The position numbers and the translations under genes were made by a program. A stretch of 64,000 bases of DNA from Paracoccus denitrificans (GTDB lineage: Bacteria > Pseudomonadota > Alphaproteobacteria > Rhodobacterales > Rhodobacteraceae). Shown piece after piece: positions 1 through 8,303 of this stretch; the stretch's first letter is position 1, and each line of letters opens with the position of its first letter. Where the stretch lies: contig QFNE01000005.1 of the NCBI GenBank assembly GCA_003240735.1, positions 124,001 to 188,000 on the forward strand, written 5' to 3'. The notes under the pieces are model-generated. The model searched no databases. It was not told the DNA's origin and saw only the letters and a program-made list of their open reading frames with translations.

Positions 1-1459
1 GCTTGCCACCGACGGCCACGGCCACGGGCCGGTTCCAAGAACGTCCGATGGCGATGAACTTGGGGATCAGCAGGAAACACATCGCTGCAACGAACAGCCA
101 TTTCATCCGGGTCGGGTCGAATGTCGGCCAGTCGGGGAACAGCTGATAAGTCTGCGGGAAGTATTCCGGCTTGGACAGCAGAACGCTGGCGGTCAGGATC
201 AGGCCGACAAGGATCATGCCCAGCCAGATCGGGCTCATCACAAAGCCAAGGATCCCGATGGCGAAATGCGCACGGCTGATGGCGGTGAATCCCCGTCCGA
301 ACATCACACGGATATGCTGCAGGTTCCCCTGCGCCCACCGGCGTTCCCGAACGGCCATGTCCAGAAGCGTGGGCGGGCACCCCTCATAACTGGCGCGAAG
401 GTCCCAATCCAGACGCACCTTCCACCCCGCGCGGCACAGAAGCGCCGCCTCGACGAAGTCGTGGGACATGACGGTGCCACCGAAGGGCGGCTTGCCCGGC
501 AACTCCGGCAGGCCGCAGCACTTGGCAAATGCCTCAACCCGGATCAGGGCGTTGTGACCCCAGAAGTTCCCGTTGTTTCCAGACCATGCCGCGACGCCGC
601 GCGCAATCGGCGGGCCATAGACGCGGCCCGCGAACTGGACCACGCGCGCGAACATCGTCTGTCCACCGACCAGCATCGGGATCGTCTGGATCAGCGCCAT
701 GGCGGGGTCGGCAGACATCCGCGCGCTCATCGCCTTGACGACGGCACCGGACACGATCGAGTCCGCGTCCAAAACGACCATCTGGTCATAGCGTCCGCCC
801 CAGCGACGGACGAATTCGCCCACGTTGCCTGCCTTGCGACCGGTATTGTCGGTGCGCCGACGATACCAGACCGGCAGCCGGGTCATTTCACGCAGACGGC
901 TGACGGCCAGTGTCTCTGCGGGAAAAAAACGAGGCTCTCGGCTGTCGGACAGGATGAAGATCTCGGCCCTGTCGCCCAGTCCCAGCTCATCCAGCTCATG
1001 CGCAAGACCGGCCAGCAGGCCAAGACTTTCCGCAACATCTTCGTGATAGACGGGCATGATGACGGCGATGCGGGCGGTGCCCGGATCCTCGGGCGTGTGC
1101 GGCTGACGGGCCAGCAAACCGGCCAGCATCGAACAGAAGCTGAAGCCCACCCACGCGAATGTCAGTGTGAAAAGGACCAGCAGGACGATCTGCAACGGCG
1201 TGATCCGTTCGCCGAACACCAGCAGCATCTGCTGGAACCCGACCGCCGTGATCAGCGCGGTCCCACCGAACGCGACGAGCCGCGCCTGAATGACATCGCC
1301 TGTCGGGCGCACACGCCGCGGGCCGCGTGGCGGGCGCGCGCGAAAATCCTGGACGGGCATGTCCAGCGGCGCCTCGGGCGGGGTCGGGCCGGTCAAGGGC
1401 CCGACGATCTCGGTCGTGCCGTGGGACGGTTCGCGGGGGTCGGGGATGCCTGCCTGCAC
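1..1459 (-). CDS. opgH: Glucans biosynthesis glucosyltransferase OpgH/MdoH, 3' end cut by window
   Basis: This is an inner-membrane family-2 glycosyltransferase that makes the beta-glucan backbone of osmoregulated periplasmic glucans from UDP-glucose. Reading the minus strand from GTG at 1459 gives an open frame to the window edge (486 codons). The N-terminus is proline-rich and cytoplasmic. Two hydrophobic segments follow (around VAFGGTALITAVGF and IVLLVLFTLTFAWVGF). The GT core then shows IAVIMPVYHED, the metal-binding VVLDADS, and the late RRWAQGNLQH motif typical of MdoH and cellulose-synthase-like enzymes. More membrane segments follow toward the truncated end. It starts about 6 bases beyond the opgG stop, so the two are translationally linked. 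The exact start is uncertain because the frame remains open upstream within opgG; an internal ATG some 30 codons later is also possible. Confidence 0.93.
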   Translation of the reverse strand, partial: MQAGIPDPREPSHGTTEIVGPLTGPTPPEAPLDMPVQDFRARPPRGPRRVRPTGDVIQARLVAFGGTALITAVGFQQMLLVFGERITPLQIVLLVLFTLTFAWVGFSFCSMLAGLLARQPHTPEDPGTARIAVIMPVYHEDVAESLGLLAGLAHELDELGLGDRAEIFILSDSREPRFFPAETLAVSRLREMTRLPVWYRRRTDNTGRKAGNVGEFVRRWGGRYDQMVVLDADSIVSGAVVKAMSARMSADPAMALIQTIPMLVGGQTMFARVVQFAGRVYGPPIARGVAAWSGNNGNFWGHNALIRVEAFAKCCGLPELPGKPPFGGTVMSHDFVEAALLCRAGWKVRLDWDLRASYEGCPPTLLDMAVRERRWAQGNLQHIRVMFGRGFTAISRAHFAIGILGFVMSPIWLGMILVGLILTASVLLSKPEYFPQTYQLFPDWPTFDPTRMKWLFVAAMCFLLIPKFIAIGRSWNRPVAVAVGGK

Positions 1460-1464
1460 GGGTG

Positions 1465-3027
1465 TCAGTCTTCGGTCCAGCGGCTAAGCCAGGTTTCGCT
1501 CAGCTTGCCGTTCGGGCCGTTCAACACGGCAGTCAGCTCCGACAGCGTGGCGCCTTCGGCGGCAAATTCGAATGCAAGGCGCATGACGCCTTCCTCGCGC
1601 AGTTTGACGATATAGGGATGCAGCACCTTACCCGCCGATGCGGTGATGGCCGCAACCGGCTCATCTTCGCCAAAGACACCCAGATCAAAGTCGATCATGT
1701 AGACGCGGTTCTTTGGGGTGTTGATGGACGCCCCGCTCATCGTGCGACGAACGCGGGCCACCGGTTCCTGTTCAGGCGCCAGAGGGGCGAAGGTCAGGTC
1801 ATAGGAAAAGTCGTATCGTTGGCCGGCTGCCAACGGAGTTCCGGGGCGCCAGAACGAGACGATGTTGTCGTTGAATTCGTTCTGCACCGGAATTTCAACC
1901 AAACCGACGCTGCCGCGACCCCAAAGGCCATTGGGCGCGATCCAAGCGGACGGGCGCATTTCGTAATGCGCCTCAGCATCCTCATAGGACGCGAACCGGC
2001 GGTCCCGCTGGATCAGACCGAAGCCCTGCGGATTTTCGTCCATGAAGGACGACAGTTGCAGCGCCGAATGGCTGGACAGGACGCGCCACAGTTGGTTTCC
2101 CGACCCCGTCATCATCTGCAGACCGTCGGTATCGTGAACAGCCGGGCGATAATCATCCACGCGCGTCCGGTCAGCGGGGCCGAACCAGTACATCGACGTC
2201 AGGGGCGCAATGCCCACATCTGCCAGTTCCTTGCGCGGGAACAGTGCCACGCGGGTCGAAATCACCGTGCTGTTGCCCGGCATGATATAGAATTCATAGG
2301 CGCCCGACACGGACGGGCTGTCGAGCAGCGCCTGAACCAGTATTCCACGGTCACGGGCGCGCGGCTCGTGAATCCAGAATTCGCGGAAGATCGGGAATTC
2401 CTCGCCTTGGGCGCTGCCGGTGCCGATCGCAAGACCGCGGGCGGACTGGCCATAGATCGTGTTGCGCGCCACGGCCCGGAAATAGCTGGCGCCCTGGAAC
2501 ACCGCGAATTCGTCCAGATAATCGGGGCGGTTCAGCGGCGTCCGCAGGCGGAAACCTGACCATCCCATCTGGCCGATGTTCTGGGAATCAACGCCGTTGG
2601 GAAACCCGTCGGAATGATAGTCGAAGACCAGAGGATCGAACGGGAGCGGCGTCACGACGCCGTCCTTCACCAGATTGATGGCGACGGCTTCCTTGAACAA
2701 CATGCCCGGCGGCAGAAGGTCCAGTCCGAAGACCCCGTTGTCCTTCCACGGATCGCGGTCACGACGGAAGCGGATGCCCCGGTACTGGTCGTACCCCAGC
2801 TTTTCAAATGTGCCGACAAGGGTCGAGTTCGGCGCGGCATAGTCGCGACTTGCAATGTCAGCGGCGATCCGGATCACGTCTTCGAATGTAAACGGCTGCG
2901 GTGCAGGCTCGGCCGGTGCTGGTGCCGCAGCGTCCTGCGCCAGCGCAAGCGACGGCAGCAAAGAAGCCGCGATCGGCCCGGCGATAGCCGTAGCGGTCGA
3001 TCCATACAGAAAACGCCGGCGGTTCAT
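1465..3027 (-). CDS. opgG: Periplasmic glucan biosynthesis protein, OpgG/OpgD family
   Basis: This 520-residue secreted protein acts in the periplasm on nascent glucan made by OpgH. The start at ATG 3027 gives MNRRRFLYGSTATAIAGPIA, a twin-arginine (Tat) signal with an RRRFL core followed by a hydrophobic stretch and an ALAQ cleavage region. The rest matches MdoG: the segment FTFEDVIRIAADIASRDYAAP, then an RFRRDRDPW segment, a GANG-like beta-sandwich core (RNTIYGQSARGLAIGTGSAQGEEFP) and an SVGLVEIP motif. Length is normal for the family. In E. coli the Tat-exported paralogue is OpgD and the Sec-exported one is OpgG. By its signal this protein resembles OpgD, but its place directly before opgH is that of opgG. 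The gene is on the same strand as the sulfolipid genes, 77 bases after sqdC. Confidence 0.92.
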   Translation of the reverse strand: MNRRRFLYGSTATAIAGPIAASLLPSLALAQDAAAPAPAEPAPQPFTFEDVIRIAADIASRDYAAPNSTLVGTFEKLGYDQYRGIRFRRDRDPWKDNGVFGLDLLPPGMLFKEAVAINLVKDGVVTPLPFDPLVFDYHSDGFPNGVDSQNIGQMGWSGFRLRTPLNRPDYLDEFAVFQGASYFRAVARNTIYGQSARGLAIGTGSAQGEEFPIFREFWIHEPRARDRGILVQALLDSPSVSGAYEFYIMPGNSTVISTRVALFPRKELADVGIAPLTSMYWFGPADRTRVDDYRPAVHDTDGLQMMTGSGNQLWRVLSSHSALQLSSFMDENPQGFGLIQRDRRFASYEDAEAHYEMRPSAWIAPNGLWGRGSVGLVEIPVQNEFNDNIVSFWRPGTPLAAGQRYDFSYDLTFAPLAPEQEPVARVRRTMSGASINTPKNRVYMIDFDLGVFGEDEPVAAITASAGKVLHPYIVKLREEGVMRLAFEFAAEGATLSELTAVLNGPNGKLSETWLSRWTED

Positions 3028-3104
3028 CCGATCACTCCGTCCAAAGACAATGGGCTGATTAGCCCAGACCACCAGCCCCGACAACTGCGGCAAGCGCCGA
3101 ACGG

Positions 3105-3923
3105 TCAGGAACAGTTGGAAAGGACCATATGTGGCAATGTTTTGCGCAGCAATGCCATTCCACCCGGCCGCCAGCCGAGATCGTGAAGCCTGTGGCAAGT
3201 CATCACCGAAAGGCCCGATGCGTCCGCCGCGACTGGCAGTGGGTGGACCTGCCCCGTCACGTCGCCAACCGCTGCCAGCAGGTCACGACGATCAAGAATC
3301 AGGTCCGATACGTTGAACGCCCCGCTTGCCCCGGCGTCGATGACCCGCGTGGCGGCATCGGCCAGATCATCGCCATGCACCTCTGTCGCGACGCGCGGTG
3401 CGATAGGACGCCCGGCCTGAAAGTCGGCGAACAGACCGCACCATTTATGCCCCCGACCAGGACCATAGACGCCGGTTGCGCGCAGCCACGACGCGCGGAA
3501 GCCGGCCGAGTTCATGCGCGCCAGGTGCTCTTCAACAGCCACCTTGGCCTCGCCGTAAAGAGACGCGGGTCGCACGGGCGTTCCATCGGGCAGCGGCGCG
3601 CCCGGGGGATGGCCGTCATAGACCGCCCGCGAGGACAGAAACTGAACGCGCCGCACACCCTGCGCACGCGCGTTCTCGAACAGATCGATCGACCCCTCGA
3701 CATTGGTCGCCCAGAATCCTTGCGGGTCGTCACCTTCCCCGCCGCGGTACCGCCCCGGCACATGGGCAAATGCCGCATGGATCAGCGCGTCACATCCAGC
3801 CAGCTCGGCAGGCCGACCCAGGCGCCAGCCAGTCAGGGGCACGCAGCGATGTCCCGCGCGGGTGATCGCCGCTTGCAGAAAGCGCCCGACCAGCCCGGTG
3901 GCTCCGGTCAGCGCAATCCTCAT
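3105..3923 (-). CDS. sqdC: SqdC-like NAD(P)-dependent epimerase/reductase of sulfolipid operon
   Basis: This is an extended short-chain dehydrogenase/reductase of 272 residues. The N-terminal Rossmann motif is TGATGLVG (residues 6-13) and the catalytic YGEAK (YxxxK) follows near the middle, preceded by the SSRAVY serine segment. Its start codon overlaps the sqdD stop (ATGA), so it is the third gene of a translationally coupled trio. In Rhodobacter sphaeroides the operon is sqdB-sqdD-sqdC, and SqdC is a reductase-like protein linked to late or side reactions of sulfoquinovosyl diacylglycerol synthesis. The assignment rests on that gene order plus the fold. Family similarity alone would only say NAD-dependent epimerase/dehydratase. 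It acts in the cytoplasm. Confidence 0.8.
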   Translation of the reverse strand: MRIALTGATGLVGRFLQAAITRAGHRCVPLTGWRLGRPAELAGCDALIHAAFAHVPGRYRGGEGDDPQGFWATNVEGSIDLFENARAQGVRRVQFLSSRAVYDGHPPGAPLPDGTPVRPASLYGEAKVAVEEHLARMNSAGFRASWLRATGVYGPGRGHKWCGLFADFQAGRPIAPRVATEVHGDDLADAATRVIDAGASGAFNVSDLILDRRDLLAAVGDVTGQVHPLPVAADASGLSVMTCHRLHDLGWRPGGMALLRKTLPHMVLSNCS

Positions 3924-4759
3924 CCCGGGTTCGGCAGCAGTCGCGTGTCAGGCACGTCCGCGCCTTCCGCGAACTGATGCCACAGATCGATCAGCGGACG
4001 AAGACGATCAGCCTTGGCGTGATCCTCCCACGGCTTTTCGTACTGGTAGTGCAGGATCTTCACGTCTTCCCAACGCCACAGATCGGGCATGTTGAACCAG
4101 ACATATTGCAGCATGTTGTAGAAAACCGGCAGCCCGTGCCAATCGGGGAAATAGCTTTCCAGAAACGTCTGGTCGGTCCGACGCCAGAAGGCGCCCGGCT
4201 GATCCAGCCGCGCCAGCATGTCATCGAACGTCGCCTGCGACGGCTGGGCGGTGAACACGCCAGAATTCAGCCGGTGAAAATCGGCCACGCTTTCATAGAC
4301 GTTCGGTGCGGCGCAGAATTCCGGATACTCGAACAGCCGGTCCACGTTCTGCAAGACCAGCGCATCGGCGTCGATGAACACGACCCGGTCGTAATCCGCC
4401 AACTGCCACAAACGCAGCTTGGCGAAATTGCTGAGGGGGGAGTGGAAGGAAGGCTTTTCCCCCTTGGTAAAGGGCGCCGCACCGTGCAGGCGGTCGCGCG
4501 CATGGGCAAAGTTGAACTCGTCCGATGTCGGCAGCAGATCGACCAGCGGCGTGCGCGCGCCAAGCGCCGCCAGTCGCGCCACCCCTGCCCCATCACCGTC
4601 ACTATGCATGACCACGATGTCGGCAGTCGTTCCAGTCCGCTTCAGTGACCGGACCAGCGCCTCCGCCCCTCTGGCATAGTCCGAATTGGTGACCAGCGTG
4701 ACATACGCGCGATCCGATCGCGCGACATCGTCGCCGTGCCAGACAAGCCCCTCGGTCAC
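3920..4759 (-). CDS. sqdD: SqdD-type glycosyltransferase (GT8, glycogenin-like)
   Basis: This is a 279-residue family-8 glycosyltransferase. It shows the glycogenin/galactinol-synthase features in order: YVTLVTNSDYARGAEALVRSL at the N-terminus, the metal- and nucleotide-binding DAD at residues 130-132 within VVFIDADALVLQNVD, LNSGVF, a DQTF segment and a C-terminal HYQYEKPWE motif. SqdD of Rhodobacter sphaeroides is a glycogenin-like transferase proposed to move sulfoquinovose from UDP-sulfoquinovose to diacylglycerol. Here the gene lies exactly between sqdB and sqdC with 4-base overlaps on both sides, which supports that role. Without the context one could only call it GT8. Confidence 0.85.
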   Translation of the reverse strand: MTEGLVWHGDDVARSDRAYVTLVTNSDYARGAEALVRSLKRTGTTADIVVMHSDGDGAGVARLAALGARTPLVDLLPTSDEFNFAHARDRLHGAAPFTKGEKPSFHSPLSNFAKLRLWQLADYDRVVFIDADALVLQNVDRLFEYPEFCAAPNVYESVADFHRLNSGVFTAQPSQATFDDMLARLDQPGAFWRRTDQTFLESYFPDWHGLPVFYNMLQYVWFNMPDLWRWEDVKILHYQYEKPWEDHAKADRLRPLIDLWHQFAEGADVPDTRLLPNPG

Positions 4760-5973
4760 GAAACCGACTTCAGCCGCTTGCCTTCAGGATCATGCTCAAC
4801 CCGCTGCGCGATGTCCTTGGTCCATGCGCTGACGGCCGGAACGCGCGTCCGGTCGATCCGGTGGGCGTATTTCTTGGCGATGTCGACCACCTCGGACAAA
4901 AGCCCTTCGGCCAGCGTGATCGGCTTCAGACCCAGTGCCAGGAACTTGTCGTTCTTGACGACCAACTCGTTTTCGTCGGCTTCCTTGCGCGGGTTCGGCA
5001 GGAACTTGACCTCTGCCCCGGTCATGGAGGCGACCAGCTTGGCCAGATCGCGGACGCGGTGCGTCTCGGTCATCTGGTTGAAGATGCGCACGCGCTCGCC
5101 GGCCTTCGGCGCATCCGAAAGCGCCAGTTCGATGCAACGCACGCAGTCCTGAATATGGATGAAGGCGCGGGTCTGACCGCCGGTGCCGTGGACGGTCAGC
5201 GGATACCCGATCGCCGCCTGAATCAGAAAGCGGTTCAGGACCGTGCCGTAATCGCCGTCATAGTCGAAGCGGTTGATCAACTGCTCATGCCGGCGCGTCT
5301 GATCGGTATGCGTGCCCCAGACGATGCCCTGATGCAGGTCGGTGATCCGCAAATTATCGTTTTGGGCATAGAACTGGAACATGATCTGATCCAGCGACTT
5401 GGTCATGTGATAGACACTGCCCGGACGGGTCGGATACAGGATCTCCTGCTCTTTCCTGCCGTTCGGCGTGTTGATTTCGACGTCCAGATAGCCTTCCGGG
5501 ATCGGCGCGCCGACGGTCGAGTATCCATAGACACCCATCGTCCCCAGATGCACCAGATGCGCGTCGATGCCGGTTTCCACCAGCGCGGCCAACAGGTTGT
5601 GCGTCGCGCTGACGTTGTTGTCGACGGTATAGACCTTGTGGCGGTCGGTTTTCATCGAATAGGGCGCGGCCCGCTGTTCCGCGAAATGGATCACCGCATC
5701 GGGGCGATTTTCCGATAGCCACTGCTTCAACCGCTCGAATTCAGTGGCAAGGTTCATCAGGTGGAAATTGATCGTGTTGCCGGTTTCCTGCTTCCAGATG
5801 CGACAGCGTTCCTGAATCGAATCCATCGGCGTCAGCGACTGGACACCCAGTTCGGTGTCGATCCACCGGCGCGACAGGTTGTCGAGGATGTGAACCTCGT
5901 GACCCAGATCAGACAGATGCAACGATGTGGGCCAACCCACGAATCCGTCTCCGCCCAGTACCGCGATCCGCAT
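4756..5973 (-). CDS. sqdB: UDP-sulfoquinovose synthase SqdB
   Basis: This SDR enzyme converts UDP-glucose and sulfite to UDP-sulfoquinovose, the first committed step of sulfolipid synthesis. The 405-residue protein has the NAD-binding GGDGFVGW (residues 7-14). It also has a DNLSRR segment, HFAEQRAAPYSM and LGTMGVYG with Thr145, and the catalytic pair Tyr188/Lys192 in YHMTK. The RNRFDYD and GGQTRAFIHIQD blocks are seen in the Arabidopsis SQD1 family. ATG 5973 is chosen because AAGGAG lies 7 bases before it. An in-frame ATG at 6048 would add 25 residues ahead of the Rossmann strand with no support. It is the first gene of sqdBDC. Confidence 0.94.
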   Translation of the reverse strand: MRIAVLGGDGFVGWPTSLHLSDLGHEVHILDNLSRRWIDTELGVQSLTPMDSIQERCRIWKQETGNTINFHLMNLATEFERLKQWLSENRPDAVIHFAEQRAAPYSMKTDRHKVYTVDNNVSATHNLLAALVETGIDAHLVHLGTMGVYGYSTVGAPIPEGYLDVEINTPNGRKEQEILYPTRPGSVYHMTKSLDQIMFQFYAQNDNLRITDLHQGIVWGTHTDQTRRHEQLINRFDYDGDYGTVLNRFLIQAAIGYPLTVHGTGGQTRAFIHIQDCVRCIELALSDAPKAGERVRIFNQMTETHRVRDLAKLVASMTGAEVKFLPNPRKEADENELVVKNDKFLALGLKPITLAEGLLSEVVDIAKKYAHRIDRTRVPAVSAWTKDIAQRVEHDPEGKRLKSVS

Positions 5974-6142
5974 GCCCGTGCTCCTTGCATCCATCATTTT
6001 CTGCGCCTTAGCGTTTGCGACGACGCTTGTCGAATGAATGTGTGACATTCATGCGAAGTCTGGATGACGTTTTCACGCCGAAAAACAGTCCCCGCCACCG
6101 GCTTGACAACCACGCAGCGGCGGGTTCACACATCACCCACGT

Positions 6143-6218
6143 GGGGCCGTAGCTCAGTTGGTAGAGCGCATCGTTCGCAATGATGAGGCCAGGGGTTCGA
6201 TTCCCCTCGGCTCCACCA
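6143..6218 (+). tRNA. tRNA-Ala, anticodon CGC
   Basis: This is a complete 76-base cloverleaf. The acceptor GGGGCCG pairs with CGGCTCC and includes the G3:U70 wobble that identifies alanine tRNAs. The D arm is GCTC/GAGC. The anticodon stem CATCG/TGATG encloses loop TTCGCAA with anticodon CGC (reads GCG). The T arm is AGGGG-TTCGATT-CCCCT, and CCA is encoded. A TTGACA hexamer at 6103-6108 may be the -35 of its promoter; no good -10 is seen. Confidence 0.97.
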
Positions 6219-6266
6219 ATTCTGACACCGCCAATTTCTGACCACCTGCGCTGACGGGGTCCGCCG

Positions 6267-7544
6267 TCAGGCTCGCCTGCCGATACCAAGCAGCTGATAC
6301 AGGATCAGTGCCGCCAGTGTCGCCGTGCCGATACCGCCAATAGCAAATTCGCCGACTGAGAATGAGAAGTTCCCAGCCCCGAAGATCAGCGTTGTGCCCA
6401 CCGTGAACAGGTTCCGCGGGTCGGAAAAATCGACCTTGTTATCAACCCACAGCCGGATCATCGCAGCGGCGATCAACCCGAACACGGCCACCGCAAGACC
6501 CGCCAGAACCGGAGCCGGGATCGTACGCAGAAGCGCGCCGAACTTTGGCGAAAAGCCCAAAGCTATGGCTACGAACGCGGCAATGACAAAGACCAGCGTC
6601 GAAAACACCCGCGTCACCGCCATCACCCCCATGTTTTCGACATAGGTCGTGACACCAGTGCCGCCACCTGCGCCAGACACCATCGTGGCAATGCCGTCGC
6701 CCAGAAACCCCCTGCCGATATAGCGGTCCATGTTCTGTCCGCTCATCGCGCTGATGGCCTTGATGTGGCCCAGGTTCTCGGCCACCAAAATCAGCGCGAC
6801 CGGCGCAATCAGCGCCATGGCGGACACATGGAACTCGGGCGCATGAAACGTCGGCACGCCGAACCACGGTGCTGCCGCCAGTGCACTGAAATCGATGCCC
6901 GGCAGCAGGCCCATGCCATTTCCAAGAACCCACACGGCCAGATAGCCGACGACGATCCCCAGAAGGATCGACACCCGCCTCATCGCGACAGAACCGTAGG
7001 TCGAAAACAGCGCCACCGCGAGCAGCGTCAGAAGGGCGATCGTCATATGCAGGCCGCTGCCCTGCATCCCCTGCACACCGACCGGTGCGAGGTTTAGCCC
7101 GATCGCCGCCCCGACTGCACCGGTGACGGCTGGGGGCATCAACCGTTCTACCCAGCCAGTCCCCGTAGCCATGACAATCAAACCGATCAGCGCATAAAGC
7201 GCCCCGGCGGCAATGATGCCGCCAAGTGCCGGACCGATATTGCCGTTGACCCCTGTGCCGGAATAGGCGGTGACCGCGATCACCACGGCAATGAACGAAA
7301 ACGACGACCCGAGATAGCTTGGCACACGCCCCGCGGTCAGCACGAAAAAGATCAGCGTGCCGATACCTGAAAAGAGAATGGCGAGATTCGGATCGAACCC
7401 CATCAGCAGGGGCGCGAGGATCGTTGACCCCGACATGGCCAACAGATGCTGCAGCCCCATGGGAAACGCGACGGGCCATGGCAGACGCTCATCCGGCAGG
7501 ACCGTGGCCGAACGCGTGATCGGCCAGCGCGGGAAATAGGACAT
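6267..7544 (-). CDS. NCS2-family nucleobase:cation symporter (UraA/xanthine permease type)
   Basis: This is a 425-residue integral membrane protein with about twelve to fourteen hydrophobic segments. It has the NCS2 hallmarks: GLQHLLAMSGSTILAPLLMG near the N-terminus, SSFSFIAVV, and a later PVALILVAENLGH segment whose glutamate lies in the substrate-binding helix. A GGGTGVTTYVENMGVMAVT block is also present. NCS2 members import uracil, xanthine or related rings with protons. This gene is last in the minus-strand nic run, 67 bases after nicF. A role in taking up a pyridine compound such as nicotinate or 6-hydroxynicotinate is therefore possible but only inferred; ordinary purine or pyrimidine uptake is the alternative. 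Confidence 0.85.
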   Translation of the reverse strand: MSYFPRWPITRSATVLPDERLPWPVAFPMGLQHLLAMSGSTILAPLLMGFDPNLAILFSGIGTLIFFVLTAGRVPSYLGSSFSFIAVVIAVTAYSGTGVNGNIGPALGGIIAAGALYALIGLIVMATGTGWVERLMPPAVTGAVGAAIGLNLAPVGVQGMQGSGLHMTIALLTLLAVALFSTYGSVAMRRVSILLGIVVGYLAVWVLGNGMGLLPGIDFSALAAAPWFGVPTFHAPEFHVSAMALIAPVALILVAENLGHIKAISAMSGQNMDRYIGRGFLGDGIATMVSGAGGGTGVTTYVENMGVMAVTRVFSTLVFVIAAFVAIALGFSPKFGALLRTIPAPVLAGLAVAVFGLIAAAMIRLWVDNKVDFSDPRNLFTVGTTLIFGAGNFSFSVGEFAIGGIGTATLAALILYQLLGIGRRA

Positions 7545-7610
7545 GGCGACTCACTTTTATGTGTTCTGGATGACTGCCTCGCTGTGCCTCCCCGCGACGG
7601 GGATGGCAAC

Positions 7611-8240
7611 CTAATCCGCAGCCAACCCTTGAAGCCATATCAGCAGTTCGTCTGAATCAGTCACATCTGCATATTTCTGCTGCATGTCGTACAGATTCGC
7701 ATCATGCGGTCCTTTGGCCCGATCACCGCAACAATCTGCCGGGACCAGAACGTTGAAACCGCTTTGCACCGCATCGACGACGGTGGCGCGCACGCAACCC
7801 GACGTGGTGGCGCCGGTCACGATTACCGTATCGACCTGTGCTCCGGTCAAAAGTGCCGCCAAGGTCGAACCAAAGAACGACGAGGCGCCTTTCTTCGTCA
7901 CAACGGGGTCGCCGGGCTGAATGCCGGTTGCGGCGTCGATTTCGACTAGACGCGTTCCCTCGATCAGCGCCGCCATCCCGGTCGCCTTCCTCAGCCAAGG
8001 CAGCTTACCTATTTCACCGGGGTGATATGCGATCGTGCTGTAAATGACCGGAAAGCCCGCCTCTCGGGCAAAGTCGGTCAGTTTTCGGGTGGCGCTGATT
8101 GGACCAACCATATCAGCGGCGGTCGGATATTGGGTATCGGTAAAGCCATAACTGAAATCGACAACCACAACCGCAGGCTTCGTTCCGCGAGTTACGGCGC
8201 GACCGAAGCCCGCCTGATCGTAAACATGTTCCTGTGACAC
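7611..8240 (-). CDS. nicF: Maleamate amidohydrolase NicF (isochorismatase-like)
   Basis: This 209-residue cysteine hydrolase of the isochorismatase superfamily is predicted to split maleamate into maleate and ammonia. The family triad is visible: Asp28 in VVVVDFS, Lys117 in VTKKGAS and Cys149 in GATTSGCVRATVVDA. The start is GTG 8240, with AGGAAAGAG some bases upstream. It lies 63 bases after nicX with a stable hairpin between them. N-carbamoylsarcosine amidases look similar, but the neighbours nicC, nicX, nicD and nicE fix the role in nicotinate breakdown. Confidence 0.9.
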   Translation of the reverse strand: MSQEHVYDQAGFGRAVTRGTKPAVVVVDFSYGFTDTQYPTAADMVGPISATRKLTDFAREAGFPVIYSTIAYHPGEIGKLPWLRKATGMAALIEGTRLVEIDAATGIQPGDPVVTKKGASSFFGSTLAALLTGAQVDTVIVTGATTSGCVRATVVDAVQSGFNVLVPADCCGDRAKGPHDANLYDMQQKYADVTDSDELLIWLQGLAAD

Positions 8241-8267
8241 GACGCGCTCTTTCCTGTGGAGAAGGGG

Positions 8268-8297
8268 CCGGGCGGCGTGCGACGCACCACCGCCCGG
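8268..8297 (-). other. Intercistronic hairpin between nicX and nicF
   Basis: CCGGGCGG (8268-8275) and CCGCCCGG (8290-8297) form a perfect 8-bp stem, and GTGC/GCAC can pair inside the loop. There is no T-run on either side. It is therefore more likely an mRNA-stabilising or processing element than a terminator, but this is inference. Confidence 0.5.
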
Positions 8298-8303
8298 TTC
8301 GGG

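Noticed and set aside
266..1615. A long plus-strand frame opposite opgH
   Set aside because: The protein-like signal (OpgH motifs) is on the minus strand; the plus-strand product is low-complexity and Arg/His-rich.
6008..6289. A minus-strand frame reading through the tRNA that gives a peptide with EGNRTPGLIIANDALYQLS
   Set aside because: This peptide is the well-known false translation of the antisense of a tRNA-Ala gene; it is not a protein.
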